DNA of 64,000 nt from Trichoplusia ni (lineage: Eukaryota; Arthropoda; Insecta; Lepidoptera; Noctuidae). This document shows positions 36,669 through 50,166 of this stretch, in pieces. The number at the start of each line of letters is the position of its first letter. Position 1 is the stretch's first letter. The notes under the pieces were generated by a model that was not told the origin of the DNA, ran no database searches, and worked only from the letters and a program-made list of their open reading frames with translations. The position numbers and the translations under genes are program-made. The stretch covers positions 15,083,657 through 15,147,656 of the forward strand of contig NC_039482.1 in assembly GCF_003590095.1 (NCBI RefSeq). The letters run 5' to 3'.

Positions 36669-37080
36669 TCACTCTGATGAGGCCGGTGTGCCACCTGACC
36701 GCTTTGTGCCGCTGTGACGTACGCTGCACACAAATGAATGCCACATCTCTTGAATATTGCACCACAACTTCTTTTGCAGGTTTGGTCAGGAACCCTCGAT
36801 ACCGAGTACTGAAGTAGCATAGTTCATTCAAATGAGGACGCTTTGGGTTTGACGTGGTGACCTGTACCTAGCGGCTATCCGAGACTTGTTCCGACGTATC
36901 TCCTCGGGATAGTCAGTTAGGAAACGTCGACTCCATCTTGTTGCAAATATATTTTGTTTTGCAATACAGCTATTTCACGGTAATATTATCATACTATTGC
37001 CGTGGCTATTTGCAGAATTGAATATCCATTTCATTTCATGTCATATTCTGATACAAAAGGTAAACCTTATATAAATAAAC

Positions 37081-37125
37081 TAGCTATTGCCCGCAACTTC
37101 TCGTGCACGTGATCATGAAGACTTA
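37081..37125 (+). mobile_element. GCCCGCG repeat, 5' stub only
   Basis: ACTAGCTATTGCCCGCAACT followed by TCTCGTGCACGTG; the rest of the element is not recognisable. Confidence 0.45.
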
Positions 37126-37317
37126 AACCGGTTAAATATAGTTGAAATTAACGAGTACAAGTAATCGTGATACTGAGGTCAAAACAAATAATAATTAAAA
37201 TGAATAAATTAAGTTAACTGCAACATTGATGAAAATTAAATACCTATTTATTTTGATAAGGATTAACTCGATGTTTATAATGAATATCTATATATTGATA
37301 ACTCTTTGTCTAATAAC

Positions 37318-37482
37318 CTTCATACATACATACATACGAACATACAGACTTATAGGTCAAACACTTAACCTCCTTTTTTGAATATCAAATACTTTTCTGA
37401 AAACTGGACTGGCTACAGGACAAACATACATACAAACAATCACACTGAGAACCTCCTTTTTTTGAAGTCGCTTAAAAATACA
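37318..37482 (+). mobile_element. Retroelement-like 3' fragment with CATA repeats
   Basis: CATACATACATACATACGAA and ACATACAGACTTATAGGTCA lead to CTCCTTTTTTTGAAGTCGCT. This tail (AACCTCCTTTTTTTGAAGTCGG) is a frequent ending of moth repeats. Bounds are approximate. Confidence 0.45.
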
Positions 37483-39189
37483 CGTTCGGACATATGCATT
37501 GTTGCTAGACAAAGCATCACATAAAGGTTACGCAATTGTAGACTATTTTAAATAACCACTAAATAATTATTTAACGGTTGTCGCAGTGCAAGCAATGTTA
37601 GCTGAAAAGTGTACATTATTATTGCAGCTCTACTCCTGTTCAAAAAAAGATGCAAGATGGTATAAAATAGCCATATAATAATATTGAAACTGAAGCCGTA
37701 GTTCCTGAGATTAGTGCAGTTCAACCAGACAATTAATCTCTTGAGCTTTTTAATAAAAAGTATCACGTTGTGCAGCCAACACAACAGTCCATTGTTTATA
37801 ATACTAGTGCGCCGCGGAGAGGACCCGGACCCCGACAACTCTCACAATAGCAACATTACTTGCAAGTTCTTGGGTGGAAAATGAAACAGCATATTATCAT
37901 TAGCAGGTACTACAACAAACACTGTGTATGCACTCTATGTGAAACCCCTCAGAAAAGAGTAGAAGAGTCTAAAATAAAAGCTACCAAACACAATACTGGG
38001 AGATATGTTCAGCGTGAACTCACACAGTATGTTCCTGTGGAGGAGTCGTATTTACGTCAGATTTGTAGGTGTTAGAAATAGGGTGGAAGTGACATAGATC
38101 GGCGGTCGCAGTCGCCGCGGCGGCGGAAGCGCGCGCCTCCCGCGCGCGACGGACAGCCGGAGCCGCGCCGGGTCGCGCCGGGGCGCCGCCGGCAGCCCGG
38201 CAGCCGGCAGCCCGGCCCGGCAGCCCGGCCCGGCCTCGCGACACACTCTACTGAATATCGTGATACAGATTTACTTGTTTGCGAAACTTAGGGAAACTTG
38301 TGTCAACTTCAATGTAGCTTTATTTTTATTCCGAGGTCTGCACATCGAAAAAGAACTTTTATATTTTGTGCCCTGCTTGTTGTTGAATCAAGTCAATGTT
38401 TTTGTTTAATATGTATGTGACTGAGCCCAAACGGACAATCAGTATTTTTCGAAAATCCATACGACCAACCGGTTTAACGAGGATTTTTTATTTATCTATT
38501 ATATTGTGTCAACAGTACGGTAATAAAGTGTTGTGTCTCGTTTTTGTTCAAAATTATATATTGACTGGGGGAGTTATATTTTGCTGAGTTGTCCCTACCC
38601 TTCTAGATTTAAATCACAACATCAAGTTCATTTTAACTGCAATATACTGAAATCTTAACAGCAAGGATGTGGTGAGTCCATGACGGGCACAGATTGTAGT
38701 GATGTGATGACGCGGCGGTAACGCGCGACCCGCCGCGCGCCGCCGTGCCGCGTCATGAGCGCGTGATGGCGTCTCCGGTAATATCGCGTGACTAAACTCG
38801 TTTGTTGGGTCTGGAGGCATTGCTATCACTACTACACTAGATATTATTAAATACACAAGCAAACGAATGTTCGCGTTTACGAGAAGCTTGCTTTTAGCTG
38901 TCCGTGACACATTGTGAGCTACGAGTGCCGCCACGCTGTGAACAAGTGCCTGCCGCGTCTGTCTGACTGCAAGCGGTACATTTGCATATACTCGCATGTA
39001 TTATGGTGGACCCAACAGAGAGCGTTTTAAGAGAAAACACTTTTCATATACTTTGTATATGAAAACTGTGTTATAACATTCTGCAGTAATTTCCTTAGAG
39101 ACTAGATTGGGTACCTAGAAGACTGTTGTAACTTGTCATGCACTTGTGTGTATGACACGGATTGTGACGCTCACACGACTCATCTGTAC

Positions 39190-39285
39190 AATTAATTAAT
39201 ATGTAAATTGTAATACAGATAATACATTATACGAGTATTATCTGTGTTATTTATTACATAAATACATATTAACTGATTAATTAGT
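39190..39285. repeat. AT-rich imperfect stem-loop
   Basis: The core ACAGATAATAC / GTATTATCTGT has a 9-base loop. Weaker pairing extends outward to TAATATGTA / TACATATTA with bulges. Confidence 0.6.
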
Positions 39286-39783
39286 AACTAATTACCATAC
39301 TTCTAGGTACACCATATGTTTCATACTACATATCACTATTCGCAGTTTGTGAAAGCTCAGCGACAGGTATATGTGTGTGTGTACTGGCGTGAGCTACGAG
39401 TATGCTGTGATGACTTTTTTTCACTTACTTTTTTAGATCTAAAGAAATAAAATTAAAAAATCACATTTTCTGTAGGTACTCTATTTGTAAAGGTAGTGAA
39501 AAAGGGGCAACAATCTTTGGCTGAGTTTATGTCTAAAACCTTAGTTAGAACGCGCCTGAAAACCTATGTAAGACAGCAATAATGATTACCAAATCAAATA
39601 TACCACTGAAATAAACCAGTAGTTTATTGTTTAATATTTGTGTTAGCACTAATATTTTTTACCTTTTTTGTAGAGTCCCTAACAACATGGAATAGAATAA
39701 TACTTTCATTGTTCTGTATTAATCTGAAAGATCGTCAAAACACTTTTACAGTTCAGCCGCTCAACCAGCCTTGAAATTCGACG

Positions 39784-39893
39784 GCACGGATAGCCGAGTG
39801 GTTGCGAATTCGATCCCCGCGCACGACAAGCGTTTGTGTGATCCATGGAGGCTTGTCTTAGTGCAGGAGTCCTTTAAAAAAAATAAATTGTCA
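39784..39893 (+). mobile_element. tRNA-derived SINE, internally deleted copy
   Basis: Same head as the element at 3940 (GCACGGATAGCCGAGTGG). It jumps straight to AATTCGATCCCCGCGC, so the stretch between boxes A and B is deleted. It continues TTTGTGTGATCCA and ends near an A-rich tail. Confidence 0.72.
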
Positions 39894-40845
39894 GGATTTT
39901 ATCTATCTAAGTTTAATGAAATAACTGTTTAGCGAGACCGTAGCCCGGGCCGGGCTCGCGCGGCTAGCTCACGACATAATTACGTCCCCTCGGCGCTACG
40001 CTCTCACCCCGGCCCACATTCATTACCAGCGCACAGCTTTAAGGAACTAATTATATTTTAATAATAAAATGTGAGCATTTATTGCTGGAGTATGAGCGAA
40101 GCAGCCTCGTCGATGCCGGACATGAACAACTAGGACTGGCGACATTTATCATTGCTACGAGTGACGTCAGCAAGAGTTAATTACTTCCAGCTTCAGGCAT
40201 TCTAAAAGAGGCGCTCTGCGTCCCTCCGTGCTCGTAACTGTGGACTTGTGGTCGTGGCCGAGCTTTTAGTCTCAAACAAAGCTATCGCCGCGTGCAATGA
40301 AGTAGTTCTATATTTTTGTACAATCGCAAGAAAATGACATAGGTGATGTAACTCTACTTTTGTGGTACGTAAATAACGAACTAGATTTGCTTCAGACTTC
40401 AGCCAGCAAGCAAATATTGTCGCAAGTGAATCATAACAAACCCGGCTTTGTCCGCGCGGGCGGCGGCGGCCGGCGCTCCGCCCGACTGTTATTATTAGTT
40501 AAAAAGTGAACTGGGGCGCGCTACTTTAACAAGATAACTTTACGTATTTATTTAATGACAAGTGCAAAATGTATTATTATTTCTCACAACTTCTTTAGGG
40601 TTCGTTACTAATGTAAGCAGCTTATGTATTATCATAATCTGTATCAACACCTGCCATGCTCACCTTAACAGAAGCGACGAGGCGACATCGATATTTCCTC
40701 TTAAGGCGAACCGCTGGAGGAGTCCAAACCAGCGCATAGAAATAGTTCATCATAATAAGGTACACAAGTGCACGGTGACAAAGTTATAAGACGTGTAATG
40801 GATGCAGACTAGCCTCGGTGCGTGAGTGTGTAGGAGTGCCCTCCG

Positions 40846-40882
40846 CCGCCGCCGCACGCCGCCGCCGCCGCCGCCGCCGCGC
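40846..40882. repeat. (CCG)n trinucleotide repeat
   Basis: CCGCCGCCGC-type repeat broken once by ACG, within a GC-rich island; no coding frame around it is supported. Confidence 0.75.
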
Positions 40883-43800
40883 GCCTCACTCTGCCCTGCC
40901 CTTTGATCTCACCACTAAATGATGAGAACTCCTTCACACTGAGTCGTTGCCTTTCATGTTGCTGCTCGCGTTATACTTGTACAGTATAGAGGCGACGATT
41001 ATAGAAACTTTACGCACCTAAAACAAAAACTAGAACAGAACCACCTATTATGGTAAGGAAGTACCTTCGTGACAAAACGACAAGCATTCTGCTAAAACAC
41101 TCCTTAATATTAAGATACTGTTATCTGGCTATAGACACAGTCCAGGTAAACAAAACATATAGTAAGTGAAGCAATAGGATGCAAACAGAGACCCACGACG
41201 GAGGGATTCAGTGAACACTAGCCCACGTGACAGTACACACACAAACGTGTTAGATAACAAACGTCACATCCCTACGGGCTCGATGCAAACACAATTCGTA
41301 GCAATATAGGTTTCAAATAAACAGTGCAGCCTACTGGGTGCCGCCGGTGACCTATTGCTACTTGTCTGCCTGCTTATTCATCAGGGTAGAATTATTCTTC
41401 TTAATATAGTTTGATTGGAGAAACGCAATACAAACTCGTCGAAGCTGTTAATCGATAAATCTAGTAAGCGTGAGTAGCAGAATATTAATGAATATTATGT
41501 AGCTGGGTGTCGGCCGGCGTGACCGGGACTCGCGCGCTCCCGTTCCTTAGCTCCGCTCAGTACCGCGGCTCTAGGGAGCACAAATTAATTAATTTTCAAC
41601 ACAAACTTAATTAATTAATGTTATTATTATTAATTTATTAGCGCTACCCAAAGTTACAATGTGAACGTTGTTCAGGGCCGGGCTGCCGCGACTCGAGGGT
41701 TCGGAGATGTAAAACATGTGCGATTTGGTTCAGTCCATTGACCTTCGCTGACACGGTTCTATTGAATACTATGAGCAAACCTCGCAGAGCTCAGACTATT
41801 CTCATGTACAATAAAAAAGCGCTCTCTATAATGTTTATATAAATGACAAAGTTATAAGATTTTTGATATTATTCTATTACTCAAGATCGCAGACTAAATC
41901 TCGTTAAATTCCATTTGTTTTGTTCCGAATTGTTCATTGAGATCTACAACTTGTACAGCATATTATTAATATTCCAGTGCCTTACTTTGGGAGTGAGAGG
42001 GTGGGAAGGAAGTGGGGAGGGGCTCCAATTTAACAAAATTGTTACGAAAGTATAACGATTGACTCGAAATAACTGGTTTTGAAATTCAATGTTTGTGATT
42101 CGATTCACCTTTAAACAGTTTAAATACCTATCTGCAGACAAGCCGCGCGGGCAGGATTGAATCGTGTTCGTGTTCCCTAGTGTAAGTGCTGCGCCCAGAA
42201 ACTGGAGAGTAATGTTTTGTTTCCGGGGCGCGTCTGTGATAATCGGAAATCCATTATCGGTTTAATATGCACCCCACATGGTTGTTTTAATTCGCTGATG
42301 TCGACGCATGCACTAATATCCCATATTCCACGTTTCTTCATAAAACCGTTCACGTGCGAGTCGGACTCGCGACGCTGAAGGTTTCCTATAGTTTGTTGCA
42401 CCCACCAACAAACAACAAGTAACAATTAATGTTTACGTTTAACTTGTGGCTAACGAGATAAATCATCTAAGATAGTTTCAACTGCTCAGCTATCTAGATT
42501 TTTGAGATACAATCTAGTGATAGAAGTAAAGACAGTGACAGTGTCACAGTGTGGACGGTGTAGTTATGGGGCGGAAATAGGATAACACACTTTTTACATA
42601 TAATTATTATTATTAGTGTAATATATCAAGCAAAGCAAGTAACGGAAGCATTACAACTAGCTGGCGATTGCTCTCGTCGGTCCACGCTCTGCTCGGGTTG
42701 CTGTTAACTCACCGACTACGATTTCCTGACACAGCCGGCCTACAGCCTGGATAACTTACTTAGCCCGCCTTTGTGATATAGCGTTGGTGGACGAAGTAGA
42801 ACCTACACACTAATTAGGCGCAAAGTTTGGGCAAACAAATCTGTTTAGAGCGGGCCTGTGTACACAGAGCGGCGGACTTGATATTCTGCGCTCAGCGGCC
42901 TCGAGTGCCGGCCGGTAACGAAGTTATCATTCATCTGTTGTGGACATTGGTACCAATAACTAGATTAGTATTATTAAGAGAGTGGTGCCGGTGCAGCGGC
43001 ACGTCGGCTCTGGAATGTTATTACAGTCGTTTGTCTGCGCCCCCGCGCCGCCGCGATAAACGACGTGCGATTAGGCGGCTCCCGCGCCCGCACGCGGCTC
43101 CTGCTAATCCTCCGCCGGAGCCCATACGCCGGTAATTATCCTGAGCGGGTGTGACGTCACACATCGCCCGCTTGCTCTCCGCCTTGTCAGTAAGTGCTGC
43201 GGCCACAGGCACCGCTTTGACTGTCGGTTTGTTGTTTGCATAAGCCGGCAACATGTTTATGTGCCAGTGAAACATTACCATCACTAATGTATGTATGTAT
43301 ACGGCTCGCTCTTCGTATTTGTTTGGGCCTGGATATAATATTTATATTATTACTTATTCCAATTTGTTTTTGTATCATGCAATATTCATGATCTTGTACG
43401 TGTATGTACAGCTACTGCAGGGATAAGGGCAGACCGACACGCGCTCGCGCTCGTGCTCGCGCTCGTGCTCGCTTTCGTGCTCGCCGCTCAGGTCGGACGC
43501 GGCTCCGGAGCACATTACGAAGACCACTCTAACATTTCTACATTCTTTTTATCTTCGCACTTTGTTGTGTGATGTATTGGACGCTAAATATATTTACTCC
43601 TCATATTATTAGTCTCGCTCGGATTCACAAAAATGTTCAACGTACATTTGAAGAGATGAAATATACAAACTGTGCTTATACATTATACTGGCTCCAACTT
43701 TTACGTACGTAGTGAGTATGTTACATTGAATTACTGATACATGTCTCGGTGGATGCTGCCTCGTATTCCGTTAGCCATCAATACAATAGTAATCTAACAG

Positions 43801-45810
43801 ACGATATTAGCTTAAGTAGTCGATGTCTGGATTGAGCTTCAACTAAAAATAGTTCCCTGAACTATCGGTACAGTGTTTTGTGGAAACACCGAGATGGCAG
43901 GTTTTATAAGAAATATCTGTTCCAGCAATAAAGTAAGTGTGGCTGTGCGAGTCGCGTCGGTAATGTATTTACCGCTTCCGATATAAATCAAACGTTTGTT
44001 TGTACCAGCCCCAGCACTTACAAACTGTTCTCAAATTAAACGTGATTTATGTTTTATATTTTTCAGGTGGATTCTGGCGTCGGAACTAAATTGCCCAAAC
44101 TTCGAGAAGATAACCAGTTCTGTCTGAAATATGCAGACTTTATTTTGAGCGATCGTGCACAATACTGTATCTGTTTATTATTACTTATTTATTAATCAGT
44201 CTCAAGGCTTGACTGATAACGTCGGTTAGATAACAGGTTCTACTTCATGTTAGGGGATTCCAATGTTACACTTGATGAGTAATGAAATCCAATTGGACAT
44301 CTGGTCTCGGTCAGCATTTCACATATGTATTTCCATATGACCCAATTCAGGCAGAGCGAGCTACAACCATAGCCCGGGGTTTTCCCGTCGAACTAAGTGG
44401 CGGTGTCCCCATGGGAACCATAAACAGTCGCCGCGCCAGAAAAAAACAAAAAGTGGGTTCTTGTGCTCATGGTTGTATCTGAATCAATTTTCTTATCATG
44501 ATTAAAGTAAAAATACGAAAATGTTTTGCGCAGCGGTAACGTGAAAATATATTTCGGAACTGTAAGAAGTATAAGCTGCAGTCTTGGCGGTTTCATGTAG
44601 TATGGACTGAGAGTACGATAGTGAATACTTACATACAGTAAATTGTTAAGGCGTGAACACTTTTAGAAGCGCGCTTAAATTGATGGACTTACACGCTACA
44701 AGAGAGCATTTGGATACTGTAATCCTGGGATCCCTTGGCGTGAGATGGAACATTTAAACGAAATCTATGTACATAACTTGGCTAAGGTGCCAAGTCAACC
44801 GTTGAAAAAAATGTCGCAGAAAAATACTTAATGTCAGCCTCAGTTGATAATAAATATACTTAATGTGAATGTTTACAGTAGACTCACGTAAACTCTGCCT
44901 CTTAAATTAGAGTTTTCCCTACTACTGCCACCTGTCTATAATCAACCGTGACATTGTATTTTTGAATAAGTAAGATAATTGTAACAGAGGAATCAATAAA
45001 TGTATTATTAATATTATTTATTTCCAACCCGAACCCAGAACCTGGTGAGCGCCGCCGCCGGCCTCACGTACTCACCTCACTACGACATGACCCAATTTCC
45101 TTCAGTTCGCTTAATGTTTATCTTTAATTTCCGGATTAGCTCCGGGTAAAGTACAATCTTTTTATATACGGAGAGTATGACTTGACTGACGACGCGACGC
45201 CGCGATAACTTCACGAAGTGGACGTGTACACTAATGTGCTGTTGCTTATCCCGGCCCCAGCCGTCACCGCGCGGCCGCCGCCAGTCCAGGGTTACCACCC
45301 GCACGAGGGACTCATATTCTTTTGTGTAACTGATTTTAGGGTAAATGACTTCAACCGATTTTGTAAATTAAATCTTTAATAGACTGTAGAAAGCAATTAC
45401 GTTTAACGTTTTACGCATTCCCGGACTGTGAAAACCGCTTATTTTCTCAAATAAAACTCAGATTCTTCGAGAGTTTAATTAAATTACTTGACGGAATAAA
45501 AAAGAATGTATGGGCGGCGCGGTGGGGCGGGCGGCTGATTGATGGGCGGGTGACTCCGCGGTCGGAGCTGCTGCGGACAGTGTCGAGCGCTGAGTTTATG
45601 CAAATTCGTGGCAAGTTTGTGCCTCTATAATGTAAATAACGGACCAACAGGCAATATTAGCATTTCCAATGTTACTTTGACAAGGTCCAAACTAACAAAC
45701 GGCTGCCCCTTGCCGCCTGTATCCACTGCTCATACCAACCAACTGTGGTAGAGAGGTCCCGCGCGCGAGCCTGCACACTTAAATGATATCCATTGTGGAG
45801 GTAATGAGCT

Positions 45811-45824
45811 CCCCCCCCCCCCCC
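45811..45824 (+). repeat. Poly-C run (14)
   Basis: C tract after GTAATGAGCT; no neighbouring feature. Confidence 0.8.
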
Positions 45825-46429
45825 GCCTCGACGGAGAGTGCCTTCTTATGTTCATGTCCAGCCGGAGCTAAGTGCGATTAGATATTCCCTCCACGGTTGC
45901 GGCCAATCGTTTCACGTCGACTCCGTTGTACTTTATAATGAAATCATTGGACGGCTGGTAGCGGCCGCCATTAGCGAGGCATGTTCTTAGCCAATTATTG
46001 TCGGCGCGAGTTCCTGAGCAGCGAGTCTGCGGGCGCTGCGCCGGGCACACGGCACTCGCGGTGTCTCACGGCGACTCCGACAAAACGAAGCGGGAGTGTT
46101 TACTTCGAGGTGGGTCTGCTTTATTACTTAAACGTTTGCATTGGTTAAAAATTATAAATGATGTTTAGGTATATTTCTTAACACCCTAAAAATTATAAAT
46201 AATGATAATAATTATAGTGACAATTTTTGTAACTCACGTCAACCGCACTTGCGGTTTGACGATTTTAGTTTAGGTTTCTCGACAATTACTTTCGCATTAA
46301 CTGCATTACTTGCTACACTATATTTTTTTACATTTGAATCAAATGGCCATTAATTGCCCTTTTACTAAATGAAAAATGTGGCAAAAGAGAAGTAGAAAAC
46401 GCTTACTACTCAGTACTGAGTACAAAACA

Positions 46430-46570
46430 CTTAGCAGATGATAAGAACAATAGGCTTCGTAGCATGAGACGCGTAGCAAGTGCTACGACCTACTTGCTAC
46501 GTAGCATACGGAAATAACAAACGCTACGTAGGTCAAACGACGTAGCAGAACTATGTAGCAGGTAGTGGTT
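46430..46570. mobile_element. CTACGTAGC-rich palindromic cluster
   Basis: Contains CGTAGCAAGTGCTACGACCT, TGCTACGTAGCATACGG, GCTACGTAGG, CGACGTAGCAG and ATGTAGCAGG within about 140 bases. These can pair in several alternative stems. The pattern fits a miniature inverted-repeat element; exact ends were not found. Confidence 0.45.
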
Positions 46571-46909
46571 ACGTACGACACATAACAAATTATATTGATA
46601 TATCTCGCGGCGACCATCGCAGAGTGGTCGCGGTTGTATTGTAAGTTTCATTGTGTCTTAAGATGATCTAGTAATAGGAGGTCCGGGGACTATCGTTCTG
46701 TTGTGTTTCTACACACTTGTCACACTAATATTGAAAGAATGTGAGTACGCTTGCGTACATGTGAGCATGCTTGTAACCTGGGTTAACACATTGATTAACT
46801 AGTTTTAGCCGCGTTTATGTGAATTTTAATTTTAGGTTTATATTGAAAATGATGAAATGAGTGCGAAGCCAAGAATTAATTTTAGAAGCTATATCATCAT
46901 ATTTGTATT

Positions 46910-47310
46910 TTATTTCCTGAAGGTTTTGACATGCCTTGACATTCCTGTTAAGGTTTTAATTAGGACTACATATTATTTGATGTATGTAAAATATTCATTT
47001 TGCTTTTTTTTCGCCTTTGCCTTGTAAATGCATCAACAGTGTAAACCCCAGTAGAATTTACCTTTTTTCCATTGTTGGATTTATTATTATTTTTTTATCA
47101 TTTTACCATTTTACGCTGTTCTTGCATAAACATAATATTTGTAAAAATTATATTGTATACATTTACTTTTAAAAAGAGTAACTTATGGAGTTTCTTGCCG
47201 GTTCTTCTCCATAAGAGTGACACTTTGGAACCGCGCAACTAGAGCCATCACCTTAACGTTTTGAAAGTGCCTGGAAAACGGCCTACTTGAAATAAACTTT
47301 TGATTTGATT
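46910..47310 (+). mobile_element. 3' UTR remnant of a non-LTR retrotransposon
   Basis: GGTTTTGACATGCCTTGACA, then AGAGTAACTTATGGAGTTTC, TTGCCGGTTCTTCTCC and TGAAATAAACTTTTGATTTG at the end. The 'TTTCTTGCCGGTTCTTCTC' block and terminal AATAAA with TTTTGATT are a standard moth LINE 3' end. The copy at 58715 has the same blocks in the same order. Confidence 0.65.
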
Positions 47311-49094
47311 AGGACAACAAACAGTAGTATATTAAGGATTACATTAAGTCCTTAATGAATATTATGATGAAACCTATATTATCATAGTTCCTAAATGAAA
47401 CGATGATGTTGGCCGAGGTCTCCCCGAGTAGTGTCGGACCCGCTGTTCCAGACTATTTGTAAACAACTATTAATATTTGTGATATTGATTGCGCTGACGG
47501 CGCTCCGCAACATCTGCTCCCCTTTCATGTTTGCTTTATTAATAGCGCGCGATAAGAGTCAAGTAAGAGGCGTTTGCTAACTGCCGACGATGTAAACTAT
47601 TACAAAACAAATCAGAATGCAAGACAAACGCACACCAATCTGTAAGTAACCGATCTCAGTACGTACCCGTCTCGGGTGGCCGCTGTAGGCTGCTGCTTAT
47701 TGAGAGCACTCCGATACTGATACACATGGAACAAATAGTCTGTATGAATTAGATATGTCATTTATTTTTATAAGCCTAGTTATTCATTCCGCACGTGTTT
47801 TAATTTCTAGAGAAACAACAAAGGCCGAATCGTAGAGAGGAAGTCGTTTTCTCTAAGCTAAAGAAAATGAAAATAACGGGTTTGTCTGCAAGAAACTGTA
47901 ATAGCAGGCTGTAGTGAAACAAGCACACCTATGTAGGTACAGGTGGAGTTTAAGCTTACAGCTGAATGTGTGGGTGTGAGTGGTCGTGTCGGCGTGACGC
48001 GGACTCGGAACTCGCAGCGGATTACATGTCGGAGGTGACTTAGCGACCGCGCGCCGGCCGGCTTTGTGTCGCGCGACAAATATCCGCAGGTAACCGCCGT
48101 CCGGTGGCCGCTCAATCTTTCGCTTGATTTGTGGCGTCCGCAGAGCTTGTCACCAGGCGACGCCGGCGGGGGACGGGGGGACGGGGGAGGGGGGTTACCT
48201 CTTCCAGCCGGCTCGGCGGGCGGAGGCTGCGAGCGACTCGTAAACAAAGCGAAACAGCAGAAGCGCGCCGAGGGACTTTTATCCCGAATTAATTTTATTC
48301 TCGACGAAGTTCGTTTGTGTTTTTCGTCTCGGCCGAGTGCGAGCGCGAGCGCTGAGTGCGGCTGTCGTTGTTGTGCTTAAAGGAATATTACATTTTGTTC
48401 TCCCCTTTCATGGCAAATTATGATACATGAATGAAGTTTCAAACTTTAACGACACTTTATTAATTTTTCATATCGTTGACATTACGCCGTGCGGGCGGCG
48501 GCGGCGCGGCGGCGGTGCGGCGGCGGCGTACCGTGCAGCGGGCACGTTTCTTTATGTTTAGTTTTCTGGTTCCGAGGCAGTATTATCCAGCATTTATTTT
48601 TCATTTTATAAATGTTTTTATTTTTACAATATTCTTCGCATTATTCACTTTATATATTCTAACCACAACGCTCATTAAACTTAACCTCCAAAAAATCTCC
48701 GCGTCTTTAAAACGTGTGAAGTAACTCTGAAACTCAGTAAGTACATTTGCCTAAGAGTACTTAAACAATGGCGGGGCAAGCCGACGACTTCTATCGTTAA
48801 GCCATTAGCTGTTTCACTTTCTAAGCCCACTTAAGTAGGAGCCTATTAAAGTGATACGTACTCGCTGTGACGCAACATGATATTGCTTCTCAAGTCTCGT
48901 TATTTAAATATCTGAGAAAAATTATCCGTCGAAGCATTTGCAGAAAACTAGATGCAAGTAGTCTAGACGTAATAACGCCTGTCTAGATGAGGCTGCAGTC
49001 AGTCACGCGACTCACGCGGCAGATAACACATCATCTAGCTATGACTGTCTGATACGAGGGCACGAATAACTAGAAATATTAAAAGGAGAGGAGA

Positions 49095-49160
49095 CACGTG
49101 GTCGCCCGGCGCCCCGCGCCCCGCGCCCTGCTCCCCGCGCCCCGTGCCCCGCGCCCCACA
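49095..49160. repeat. CCCCGCG-type GC-rich tandem repeat
   Basis: Imperfect repeats of GCGCCCCGCGCCC within a GC island; no gene seen. Confidence 0.6.
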
Positions 49161-49268
49161 CGGCCCGCACAGAGCTCGGCGCTCGGCAATAAAACGTCAC
49201 TTTCAAGTCCCCCAGTCATAATGTAATGGAATCGGAGACGGATTGATAAACGACATCCTCGGAGCTCA

Positions 49269-49279
49269 GGGGGGGGGGG
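49269..49279 (+). repeat. Poly-G run (11)
   Basis: G tract close to the GC-rich, CCCCGCG-repeat block at 49095-49160. Confidence 0.75.
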
Positions 49280-49350
49280 CGCATTCTTACTACTGTTACA
49301 TTCATTTATGCAAGTGCAAAATTACGGAAGAAGTATTGACTTAAAATGAA

Positions 49351-49516
49351 TCCTACTAATATTATAAACGTGGGTAGATGTATGGATGTTCTCTTTCTCG
49401 TAAAACCACTGGACGGATTTAGAAAAAAACTGATAGTTTATAACCTGGATCGACACAGGGTTGTTCTAATCTCGTTTTTATGACCCCGTGTACCATTTTC
49501 GCCAGCAACAGCTAGT
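49351..49516 (-). mobile_element. GCCCGCG repeat, diverged reverse copy
   Basis: Opens TCCTACTAATATTATAAACG and ends CGCCAGCAACAGCTAGTTTT. The internal CTGGACGGATTTAGAAAA corresponds to the 'CTGAACGGATTTGG' block of other copies. Confidence 0.65.
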
Positions 49517-49815
49517 TTTTAATAATATCGTCGCTATTGTAAGAGAAAACGGAAACTTCCTGAAAAAACGATCTTCCGATATATCTATGTACCTATATGT
49601 AGTAAATGATCAAACACTTTAAATGAAATATTCTGAAGCAATGCCTCAAACGATTACGTATATTTTACAAGCTTGTTACATTTACCGGTTTATCCATTAT
49701 GATTTACAGCCGTGCTAATCCATTTTTATTTATGTGTACTAGTGTACGCACATAAGAAGTGAACCTTCTTTAGGAGTATATTTTTCGAAAAAATATTTAT
49801 ATGCATTATCATTGG

Positions 49816-50166
49816 CCTAGCCTTTTCCCAACTATGTTGGGGTCGGCTACCAATCTAATCGGTTTCAGCTAAGTATAAGTGTTTTACAAGGAGCGACTGC
49901 CTATCTGACCTCCTCAACCCATTTATCTGGACAACACGATACCCCTTGGTTAAACTGGTTGTCAAACTTTTCAAGCTTCTGACTACCTGTAACGACTATC
50001 AAAGATGTAGGAATAAGAGCCGGGACCCACAATTTAACGTGCCTTCCGCAACATGGAGAAACTCGTTATAACAAAGATGGTCACCCATCTACGGACCAAC
50101 CGCGTCAAGCATAGCTTAACCTGTGATCGTTTCACTTATGCGGTTATAGCTTAGCCACGAGCTCCT
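49816..50166 (-). mobile_element. Interspersed repeat, 'GTTGGGGTCGGCT' family, second full copy
   Basis: Aligns along its whole length with 9247-9597 with scattered single-base differences. It directly abuts the truncated non-LTR element that begins near 50167. Confidence 0.75.

Larger units (their letters stand above)
35258..46429. other. Gene desert with GC-rich islands
   Basis: No supported exon. Contains GC islands (about 35615-35710, 36050-36135, 36545-36680, 38100-38240, 38705-38765, 40435-40480, 40840-40910, 43030-43110, 45250-45290, 45520-45580), a SINE at 39784, the CATA-rich fragment at 37318 and the stem-loop at 39190. A splice-acceptor-like site at about 44067 precedes an open stretch but is unsupported. 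Confidence 0.5.
47311..49350. other. Non-coding stretch with a GC-rich block
   Basis: GC-rich at about 48000-48240, 48345-48365 and 48480-48540, with G-rich runs at 48168-48195. ORFs over these blocks are on both strands and have low-complexity composition. No gene supported. Confidence 0.5.

Noticed and set aside
38020..38246. Arg/Ala/Gly-rich ORFs on the - strand
   Set aside because: They arise from a CGGCAGCCCGG-type repeat in a GC island and have no supporting splice sites.
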